NCBI GenBank assembly: GCA_012735335.1
Contig: JAAYHO010000168.1
Location: 1 to 8,302, forward strand
From: Gammaproteobacteria bacterium
GTDB lineage: Bacteria > Pseudomonadota > Gammaproteobacteria > Pseudomonadales > Pseudomonadaceae
Length of the DNA: 8,302 nucleotides
Reading direction: 5' to 3'
Positions 1-5,687 of the stretch are shown here, piece after piece; the first letter of the stretch is position 1, and every line of letters starts with the position of its first letter. The position numbers and the translations under genes were made by a program. Below the pieces are notes generated by a model that did not search any database, was not told the origin of the DNA, and was given only the letters and a program-made list of their open reading frames with translations.

Positions 1-1116
1 GTGCATCACGTTGGAATAACGCTCCACTACCATGCGCTCGGTCACCTGTACGCTGGCCGCATCGGCCACCAGTGCCACATCGGCGCAGCCCAGATCAATC
101 AGCATTTCGTGCTCGGACAATTCTTTCTGGTCCGACATCAGATCCTGCTCCAGCGCCAGGTCTTCCGCCTCGGTCGCACCACGGGGACGGGTGCCGGCAA
201 TCGGCCGTACGGTGACCAGACCGTCCTGCACCCGCACCAATACCTCAGGCGAGCTGCCCACCACATGGAAGTCGCCCAGGTTAAAGAAGTACATATAGGG
301 CGTCGGGTTAAAACAGCGCAGCGCACGGTACAGGTCAATCGGTGCGGCCTTGAAGTCCACCGACATGCGCTGGGAAATCACCACCTGCAGGGCATTGCCG
401 GCATGGATATCGTCACGGATGTCCTGCACCGCCTGCTCGAAGGCTTCACGGCTGAAGCTGGACACAAAGTCCGGCTCCGGCAAGTCGGTACGGTCCAGGT
501 CAATGCCCAGCCGTGGCGTCAGCGGCTGGCGCAGGCGCTGCATCAGCTGGTCCAGTTGTTGCTGGGCCTGCTGGTAGGCATCCGGCTGCTCTGGATCGGC
601 CAGCACAATCAAGTGCAGCTTGCCGGCCAGGTTGTCGAACACCACCACTGCATCGGACAGCAGCAGCAAAATATCCGGGGTTTGCAGCGGATCCGGCTGC
701 GGGCAGGCTCCCAGCTCCGGCATGGCATAGCGTACGCTGTCGTAGCCAAAATAGCCGACCAGACCACCGTTGAAGCGTGGCAGGCCGGGCACGTCGGCTA
801 CTTTCAGGCGGTTTTTAAACTGCTCGACAAAATCCAGCGGGTTGTCGCTCTGCTGTGACTCGATCACCTGCCCGTCACGGATCACCTGCACCTGATCGCC
901 ACTGACCTGCAGACGGGTGCGGCACGGCAGGCCGATGATGGAATAGCGGCCCCACTTTTCACCGCCCTGCACCGACTCCAGCAAATAGGACCAGGGCGCA
1001 TCAGCCAGTTTCAGGTAAATGGACAGCGGGGTGTCAAAGTCGGCCAGGGTTGTACGGGATACGGGGATACGGTTGAAGCCGCGGGCGGCCAACTGCTGGA
1101 AGTGTTCTTGAGTCAT
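1..1116 (-). CDS. trpE: Anthranilate synthase component I (TrpE), 3' end cut by window edge
   Basis: TrpE converts chorismate plus ammonia (supplied by the glutaminase TrpG) to anthranilate, the first step of cytosolic tryptophan synthesis. The 372 visible residues show the N-terminal tryptophan-feedback motif LLES (45-48), then in the chorismate-binding domain [26 protein letters not shown] (304-313), the metal-ligand segment KELSEH (331-336) and YSNVMH ending at 372, whose His aligns with the catalytic His of characterised TrpE. The family is about 490 residues, so roughly 120 are missing off the left edge. The ATG at 1116-1114 is chosen because GAGG lies 8 bases upstream and the N-terminus matches pseudomonad TrpE as I recall it. 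Odd: the normally invariant GRND after the DL of this motif reads GCAD (343-346) and the next residues are also altered. The gene follows a probable attenuator leader, downstream of gph. Identity is secure; full activity is not. Confidence 0.95.
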   Translation of the reverse strand, partial: MTQEHFQQLAARGFNRIPVSRTTLADFDTPLSIYLKLADAPWSYLLESVQGGEKWGRYSIIGLPCRTRLQVSGDQVQVIRDGQVIESQQSDNPLDFVEQFKNRLKVADVPGLPRFNGGLVGYFGYDSVRYAMPELGACPQPDPLQTPDILLLLSDAVVVFDNLAGKLHLIVLADPEQPDAYQQAQQQLDQLMQRLRQPLTPRLGIDLDRTDLPEPDFVSSFSREAFEQAVQDIRDDIHAGNALQVVISQRMSVDFKAAPIDLYRALRCFNPTPYMYFFNLGDFHVVGSSPEVLVRVQDGLVTVRPIAGTRPRGATEAEDLALEQDLMSDQKELSEHEMLIDLGCADVALVADAASVQVTERMVVERYSNVMH

Positions 1117-1166
1117 GACAAAGGCCTCGACGAGAGGTGGCAGGAAAACAGGTACGCAACAAGAGG

Positions 1167-1183
1167 TGTCGCCGGCGGCGACA
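1167..1183 (-). terminator. Candidate trpE attenuator hairpin
   Basis: On the minus strand TGTCGCC, a GCC loop and GGCGACA form a perfect 7-bp stem, 10 bases after the leader-peptide stop and 50 bases before the trpE ATG. Alternative pairings are visible: GGCGC/GCGCC at 1210-1197, GCGGT/ACCGC at 1226-1212 with the first Trp codon in the loop, and CGCTGGCG (1214-1207) with CGCCGGCG (1177-1170), eight pairs including one G-U, which would break this stem. The following sequence (CCTCTTGTTG) is only moderately T-rich, so intrinsic termination would be weak or would need help. The role is inferred. Confidence 0.45.
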
Positions 1184-1193
1184 AAAGAAATAG

Positions 1194-1262
1194 TCAGGCG
1201 CAGCGGCGCCAGCGGTGCCAGACCGCAGAGATGGAGCAGAAACGGGATGTGCGTAAAGTCAC
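1194..1262 (-). CDS. Putative trp leader peptide, 22 aa, two Trp codons
   Basis: A short ORF upstream of trpE on the same strand starts with GTG at 1262-1260 and ends with TGA at 1196-1194. The translation is [11 protein letters not shown] followed by [11 protein letters not shown], with Trp codons at 1220-1218 and 1211-1209. An AAGG lies 9 bases before the GTG, an acceptable ribosome-binding site. The next in-frame stop is close upstream, so GTG is the only usable start. A Trp-rich leader followed by a GC-rich hairpin before trpE is the layout of ribosome-mediated attenuation, which is known for trpE in pseudomonads. The Trp-x-x-Trp spacing is looser than the Trp-Trp of the E. coli leader. 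This is inferred from position and composition only; a chance ORF is the alternative. Confidence 0.55.
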   Translation of the reverse strand: MTLRTSRFCSISAVWHRWRRCA

Positions 1263-1349
1263 CGGAAAGCGCCTTTGGCAGATGTGTCAGATGCAGAACC
1301 TTAACGCAGCGGGGGCCTGTGTGCAAGTGGACAATGTGCCTCACGCCGC

Positions 1350-1378
1350 AAAATATTACCGCCCGTGACGAACGCCAA
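1350..1378 (-). promoter_or_regulatory. Possible sigma-70 promoter for the trpE leader
   Basis: On the minus strand TTGGCG (1378-1373, 4 of 6 to the -35 consensus) is followed after exactly 17 bases by TATTTT (1355-1350, 4 of 6 to the -10 consensus). This is the most AT-rich patch in the 316-base gap between gph and trpE and would put the start site about 80 bases before the leader GTG. A weaker pair, TTGCAC with TAAGGT, lies nearer the leader. Both are consensus matches by eye only. The rest of the gap (1117-1432) holds the leader and its hairpins and nothing else I can identify. Confidence 0.3.
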
Positions 1379-1432
1379 TGGCCCGCTGGCTGCCGTGTCG
1401 CCGGCTGTCGGGAACCCGGCAGCAGCGCAGGA

Positions 1433-2113
1433 CTAGAGCAGTTCGCGCAGGTCGTCAATCACCAGCGCCGGCTGCTGCTGGCGGATATCTTCGCCGTGGT
1501 TGTAACCATAGGTCAGCGCCACACAGGACACTCCGGCGGCGCGGGCGGCCAGCACGTCATTGCGTGAGTCGCCGACAAACAGGCTCGACTGCGCGGTTAC
1601 GCCAGCCTGCTGCATCACATACAACAACGCAGCCGGATCGGGTTTTTGCTGCGGCAGGGTATCGCCGCCGATAATCCAGCCAAAATAGCCTTCAAGCTGC
1701 TGCTCCTGCAGCAAAGGCGCAATAAAGCGCTGCGGCTTGTTGGTAATCAGCGCCAGCAGTACGCCGGCAGCACGCAGCGCATCCAGACATTCCAGCACGC
1801 CCGGATAACGTACTGTGTGGCCATGGGCGCGGGCGTACGCTTCCATGAACAGCGTCAGCGCTGCCTCGGCTGCGCCGGCATCAACAGCGGCATGCTCCAG
1901 CCCGCCGGCCAGTGCCCGGCGCACCAGTACCAGCGCACCGTTGCCTACCCACTGGCGTACCCGCTCAACACCGGCAGGCGGGCGGCCTAGCTGTTGCAAC
2001 ATGTCATCAACGGCTGCCGCCAGATCAGGCACCGAATCCACCAGGGTGCCGTCCAGATCAAACATCACCAGTTGCGGCAGCGCTCCGCCGAACAGGCGCG
2101 TCAGGGCATTCAT
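1433..2113 (-). CDS. gph: Phosphoglycolate phosphatase (HAD superfamily)
   Basis: Gph hydrolyses 2-phosphoglycolate, formed during repair of oxidised DNA ends, to glycolate and phosphate in the cytosol. The 226-residue product has all HAD motifs: motif [11 protein letters not shown] (18-27) with nucleophile D19 and acid D21, motif II LITNKP (T124), motif III lysine in QKPDP (K157), and motif IV VGDSRND (D182, D186). A helical cap domain lies between motifs I and II (about 28-100), as in the Gph/PGP subfamily. Its length is typical. The ATG at 2113-2111 follows the rpe TGA by a single base, so translation is probably coupled; only a weak AGG lies 12-14 bases upstream. Related HAD phosphatases of this size can prefer other sugar phosphates, but the rpe-gph-trpE order supports Gph. 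Confidence 0.93.
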   Translation of the reverse strand: MNALTRLFGGALPQLVMFDLDGTLVDSVPDLAAAVDDMLQQLGRPPAGVERVRQWVGNGALVLVRRALAGGLEHAAVDAGAAEAALTLFMEAYARAHGHTVRYPGVLECLDALRAAGVLLALITNKPQRFIAPLLQEQQLEGYFGWIIGGDTLPQQKPDPAALLYVMQQAGVTAQSSLFVGDSRNDVLAARAAGVSCVALTYGYNHGEDIRQQQPALVIDDLRELL

Positions 2114-2114
2114 C

Positions 2115-2789
2115 TCAGCGTTTGACCTGGGCCAGCTCGGCGCGCATCTGGTCGATCACTGCCTTGTAGTCCGGCGCATTGAAGATCGCCGAGCCAGCCA
2201 CGAAGGTATCGGCACCGGCCTCGGCGATCTGGCGGATATTCTGCGCGTTGACCCCGCCATCCACTTCCAGGCGGATATCCCGACCACTGGCGTCGATCAG
2301 CGCGCGGGCCTCGCGCAACTTGTCCAGCGTACCGGGGATGAACTTCTGCCCGCCGAAGCCGGGGTTGACGCTCATCAGCAGGATCATATCGACCTTGTCC
2401 ATCACATACTTGAGCGCATCCAGCGAGGTGGCCGGGTTGAATACCAGACCTGCCTTGGCGCCGCCGTCGCGGATCAATTGCAGGGAGCGGTCGACATGGT
2501 CGCTGGCTTCCGGGTGGAAGGTGATATAGGACGCACCGGCCTCGAGGAAGTCGCCGATGATCCGATCCACCGGGCGCACCATCAGATGCACGTCGATGGG
2601 TGCGGTTACGCCGTACTTGCGCAGCGCGGTGCAGACCATGGGCCCTATGGTCAGGTTGGGCACGTAATGGTTGTCCATCACGTCGAAGTGGACGATATCG
2701 GCACCCGCCGCCAGCACCCGATCCACATCTTCCCCGAGACGGGCAAAGTCGGCGGACAGGATGGAGGGGGCAATCGCGTAATCAGGCAT
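2115..2789 (-). CDS. rpe: Ribulose-phosphate 3-epimerase
   Basis: Rpe interconverts D-ribulose 5-phosphate and D-xylulose 5-phosphate in the pentose phosphate pathway. The 224-residue protein is a complete TIM barrel with the family signatures: [10 protein letters not shown] (S9), [12 protein letters not shown] with metal and acid/base residues H34 and D36, DVHLMV (H68), [12 protein letters not shown] (137-148) and EVDGGV with the second catalytic Asp, D177. The phosphate-binding segment VAGSAIF lies near the C-terminus. The ATG at 2789-2787 has GAGG 6 bases upstream and an extended -10 element further upstream. It is the first gene of the rpe-gph run and appears intact and ordinary. Confidence 0.97.
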   Translation of the reverse strand: MPDYAIAPSILSADFARLGEDVDRVLAAGADIVHFDVMDNHYVPNLTIGPMVCTALRKYGVTAPIDVHLMVRPVDRIIGDFLEAGASYITFHPEASDHVDRSLQLIRDGGAKAGLVFNPATSLDALKYVMDKVDMILLMSVNPGFGGQKFIPGTLDKLREARALIDASGRDIRLEVDGGVNAQNIRQIAEAGADTFVAGSAIFNAPDYKAVIDQMRAELAQVKR

Positions 2790-2819
2790 GGCAGACCTCT
2801 GGGGGATTCGGAGCGGGGT

Positions 2820-2828
2820 ATTCTAGCA
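2820..2828 (-). promoter_or_regulatory. Extended -10 promoter element for rpe-gph
   Basis: On the minus strand TGC-TAGAAT (2828-2820) combines the TGn extension with a 5-of-6 match to the -10 consensus. It would start transcription near 2813, giving a leader of about 24 bases ending in the GAGG site before rpe. There is no recognisable -35 hexamer: the position 17 bases upstream falls inside the first REP-like element (2841-2867) and reads CCTCCC. An extended -10 can work without a -35. Assigned by eye. Confidence 0.45.
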
Positions 2829-2840
2829 TGGCGGGCTCGT

Positions 2841-2917
2841 CTGGGAGGGAGGAGCACCAGCTCGTCCGGCGTGCGCCGATCAGTTCCGCTCATCGAGCTG
2901 GTGCTCGACGTTCCCAG
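2841..2917. repeat. REPIN-like inverted pair of REP elements, copy 1
   Basis: Two 27-base elements face each other. The left arm (2841-2867) begins CTGGGAGGGA and carries the palindromic core GAGC-ACCA-GCTC. The right arm (2891-2917) is its inverted partner, ending TTCCCAG. They are separated by 23 bases. A GGGAG-type head followed by an imperfect palindrome, arranged as an inverted pair in an intergenic gap, is the layout of bacterial REP/REPIN (BIME) sequences mobilised by RAYT transposases. No RAYT gene is in the window. The left arm has one base differing from the matching arm of copy 2 (GGAGGAGC against GGACGAGC), which breaks its outer stem. Confidence 0.75.
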
Positions 2918-2935
2918 AGGGTGTCGCTGGCAGGC

Positions 2936-2962
2936 TGTGTCGAGGTGGAACTCGATGTTCTC
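2936..2962. repeat. Degenerate fifth REP arm
   Basis: This stretch lies in the same orientation as the right arms of the two REPIN-like pairs. Its core TCGAGGTGGAACTCGATG (2940-2957) differs at four of 18 bases from TCGAGCTGGTGCTCGACG, the matching stretch in the intact arms. A residual CGAG/CTCG stem remains, and it runs directly into the head of the next intact arm at 2962. It is best read as a decayed REP copy; chance similarity is possible. Confidence 0.4.
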
Positions 2963-3059
2963 TGGGAGGGACGAGCACCAGCTCGTCCATGGCGGCCTGG
3001 CCGAAAAAGCGGTGGTTGCTGGCTGACTTGTTCATCGAGCTGGTGCTCGACGCTCCCAG
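2962..3059. repeat. REPIN-like inverted pair of REP elements, copy 2
   Basis: The left arm (2962-2988) begins CTGGGAGGGA and has a perfect 8-bp stem GGACGAGC/GCTCGTCC around an ACCA loop. The right arm (3033-3059) is inverted, with the stem TCGAGC/GCTCGA and the head CTCCCAG. The spacer is 44 bases. The left arm is 26 of 27 identical to the left arm of copy 1, and the right arm 26 of 27 identical to the right arm of copy 1. The right arm ends seven bases beyond the djlA stop codon, so its hairpin would sit at the 3' end of the amgK-murU-djlA transcript. Apart from the rpe promoter region, the gap 2790-3066 holds only these repeats. Confidence 0.8.
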
Positions 3060-3066
3060 GGCAGGC

Positions 3067-3837
3067 TCAGCGGATGCCGTGATAGCGGCGCAGCTTTTCG
3101 TAGGCCTGCTGGATCTGGTGCACCTTATCGCTGGCAGCGGCCAGTTCGGCTTCGCTGGCACCGGTGGCAATCAGCTTGTCCGGGTGATGGCGACCCAACA
3201 GGCGGCGGTAGGCGCGCTTGACCTGCTCCGGCTCGGTATTGAGCTCGACACCCAACAACCTTGCCGCCTGCTGCAGGCTGTTGCCGGTGCGCACCGGCGC
3301 GGTACTGTTTGCTGGCCGGCGCTGGTGGCGCTGCCGCAGGCGTTGCTGCTCGGCCTTGCCCAGTCGGGCCATCTCCGCCCATTCGCTCAGCAGTCGGGCG
3401 GCAGTGCCGTGGCGTTCCTGCAGCACCGCCATGCGCCAGCAGCCATCCAGCAGCTCGGCGCTGCGCTGCGGTTGCTGACGCAACAGACGAACAAGCGCCC
3501 GCTCGACCCGCCTGCCGCCCTCCTTGCCCGCATTGAAATCACCCATGGCAGCCAGCCGCTGCGGCTCATCCAGCCGGTACTGCTGCATCAGCTCCCGGGC
3601 CAGTTGCAGATGCTGCTGGGTTACCCGGCCATCGGCCTTGGCTATGCGCCCCAGGCAGAGAAACAGCACCTGATTGAACTCCGGCCGCAGGCCGAGGCGC
3701 TGCGGCAGGTCCGCCCAGTGCTGCAGACGCCAGTGCCGATCCAGCGCCTGCCCCAGCACGCCACCGAGAATGGCGCCGGGCAACCCCGCGATCAGCCCAC
3801 CCAGCACTATCCCACCGAGGGTAACCGGCCAGAGCAC
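3067..3837 (-). CDS. djlA: DjlA-type membrane-anchored J-domain co-chaperone
   Basis: DjlA-family proteins sit in the inner membrane by one N-terminal helix, with TerB-like and J domains in the cytosol, and stimulate DnaK. The 256-residue product shows a Gly-rich hydrophobic segment (about 5-32, including GGIVLGGLIAG), a TerB-like helical domain starting at EFNQVLFLCLGRIAKADG (53-70), a basic Gln/Arg-rich linker, and a C-terminal J domain (about 187-256) with the HPD motif at 218-220. The E. coli protein is 271 residues. I chose the GTG at 3837-3835 over upstream ATGs because AGGAG lies 7 bases before it, the murU stop is one base away, and the membrane helix then begins at once; the upstream in-frame extension lies antiparallel-free inside murU and is not homologous-looking. 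It is the last gene of the amgK-murU-djlA run. The client process is unknown from sequence. Confidence 0.9.
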   Translation of the reverse strand: MLWPVTLGGIVLGGLIAGLPGAILGGVLGQALDRHWRLQHWADLPQRLGLRPEFNQVLFLCLGRIAKADGRVTQQHLQLARELMQQYRLDEPQRLAAMGDFNAGKEGGRRVERALVRLLRQQPQRSAELLDGCWRMAVLQERHGTAARLLSEWAEMARLGKAEQQRLRQRHQRRPANSTAPVRTGNSLQQAARLLGVELNTEPEQVKRAYRRLLGRHHPDKLIATGASEAELAAASDKVHQIQQAYEKLRRYHGIR

Positions 3838-3838
3838 T

Positions 3839-4513
<675 letters not shown>

Positions 4514-4516
4514 CTA

Positions 4517-5530
4517 TTACAGCCCCAGCCCATCAAGCAGCCGCGCCAGCGGTGCCAGTCGACTGTCCCGGGCGCAGGCATCGCGCAGGTACTGGATAAA
4601 ACGCGGCGCATCCTCCAGATAACGGGGTTTGCCATCCCGGTAACGGATGCGGGCGAAGATGCCCAGCACTTTCAGATGCCGCTGCACCCCCATCAGCCTC
4701 GATTGCCCGAGAAACACCTCGAACTGCTCCGGCAGCGGCACTCCGGCGGCACGGGCCTGCTCCCAGTAGCGGCGGACCCAGGCATCCCGCTCGGCCAGCG
4801 GCAGGTTGAAGAAGGCATCGGCAAACAGCGAGGTGATGTCGTAACTGGCCGGGCCATAGAGTGCGTCCTGGAAGTCCAGCACACCGGGCTCGCCGGAGCT
4901 GGTCATCAGGTTGCGGGGCATATAGTCACGGTGCACGAACAACTGCTGTTCGGCCAGGTGACTGTCCAGCAGCAGCTGACACAGGGCGTCCCAGTCAGCC
5001 TGCTGCTCAGCGCTCAGCTCGCACTGCAGATGCCGGGCCACAAACCAGTCGGGAAACAGCTGCAACTCACGGCGCAGCACTGCTTCATCATAGTCGGGCA
5101 ATACGCCTGGTCGGCTGTGCCCCTGCCAACGCACCAGCACACTGATGGCACCGGCAAACATGTGCTCGAACTCCGCTGCACTCACCCCCGCCTGAATGCT
5201 TTCCAGATAGGTACGGGCGCCCAGATCCTCCATCAGCAGGAAGCCCTGCTCGACATCAGAGGCAAGAATTTCCGGAGTATGCACTTCGGCCTCGGCCAGC
5301 AGCTCGCCAATGCGGACAAAGGGTCGCACGTCTTCCTGCGGTGGCGGTGCATCCATGATGATCAGGCTGCGACCACCAGCGGACCAGCGAAAGTAGCGGC
5401 GAAAACTGGCATCGGCACTGGCCGGGCTCAGTTGCCCCGCTGGAACATCGCCCCAACCCTTGCCCTGATACACCTCGGTCAGCGCCGGGGGGAGCCAGGC
5501 CTGCAGCAACTCATATCTTGCGTCCGTCAT
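4517..5530 (-). CDS. amgK: Anomeric N-acetylmuramate/N-acetylglucosamine kinase (AmgK)
   Basis: AmgK phosphorylates the C1 hydroxyl of MurNAc (and GlcNAc) with ATP, feeding MurU and so making UDP-MurNAc without MurA; in pseudomonads this gives intrinsic fosfomycin tolerance. The 337-residue product has the aminoglycoside-phosphotransferase fold: DASFRRYFR (40-48), the strand SLIIMDAPP (55-63), the catalytic loop VHRDYMPRN with H200, D202 and N207, and the metal-binding LDFQD (D219, D222). An upstream in-frame ATG at 5548 would add six residues, but the ATG at 5530-5528 has GAGGA five bases upstream while the other has no site. It ends TAA then TAG in the three-base gap before murU. Divergent from lptD. 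Confidence 0.93.
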   Translation of the reverse strand: MTDARYELLQAWLPPALTEVYQGKGWGDVPAGQLSPASADASFRRYFRWSAGGRSLIIMDAPPPQEDVRPFVRIGELLAEAEVHTPEILASDVEQGFLLMEDLGARTYLESIQAGVSAAEFEHMFAGAISVLVRWQGHSRPGVLPDYDEAVLRRELQLFPDWFVARHLQCELSAEQQADWDALCQLLLDSHLAEQQLFVHRDYMPRNLMTSSGEPGVLDFQDALYGPASYDITSLFADAFFNLPLAERDAWVRRYWEQARAAGVPLPEQFEVFLGQSRLMGVQRHLKVLGIFARIRYRDGKPRYLEDAPRFIQYLRDACARDSRLAPLARLLDGLGL

Positions 5531-5687
5531 TTGCTTCCTCAATAGCATTAGTTCCAGCGCTGGCTCTGGCGCCCAACAATGCTTTATTATCCACGATCTT
5601 CATCTGGAAACAGCACCCATATTGCAATTGCCTCGCGACATACGCCACTGCGAGCCTGCACGCCGACTGGAAGCACGGACAATTATA
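5531..5687. promoter_or_regulatory. Divergent amgK/lptD intergenic region, promoters not resolved
   Basis: This 157-base gap must hold the start signals of both the amgK-murU-djlA run and lptD. What can be seen: the palindromes CCAGCGCTGG (5554-5563) and GCAATTGC (5624-5631); an AT-rich patch TTTATTAT (5583-5590) with near-consensus -10 hexamers on both strands; and ATTATAAT (5682-5689), a perfect palindromic -10 overlapping the lptD ATG that could only serve amgK. None has a matching -35 at 16-18 bases, and no clear sigma-E/AlgU site (GAACTT with TCTGA) was found upstream of lptD. Confidence 0.5.

Noticed and set aside
1..858. A 285-codon open frame on the plus strand across trpE
   Set aside because: It is codon-register mirror of trpE, with a His/Gln/Val-rich composition typical of antisense frames in high-GC DNA, and has no recognisable domain.
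1166..1405. An 11-base direct repeat GTGTCGCCGGC at 1166-1176 and 1395-1405
   Set aside because: It is short, GC-rich and has no flanking similarity; likely chance.
1389..1423. Hairpin GCTGCCG/CGGCAGC after the gph stop as a terminator
   Set aside because: The stem encloses a 21-base loop, competing shorter stems exist and there is no T-tract, so termination cannot be supported.
1815..3026. A 403-codon plus-strand open frame across gph, rpe and the REP cluster
   Set aside because: It is antisense to two well-supported genes and reads through the repeat array; no ribosome site or family motif.
2841..3059. A CRISPR array
   Set aside because: The repeats alternate in orientation and have unequal spacers, and no cas gene is present; REP-type pairs fit better.
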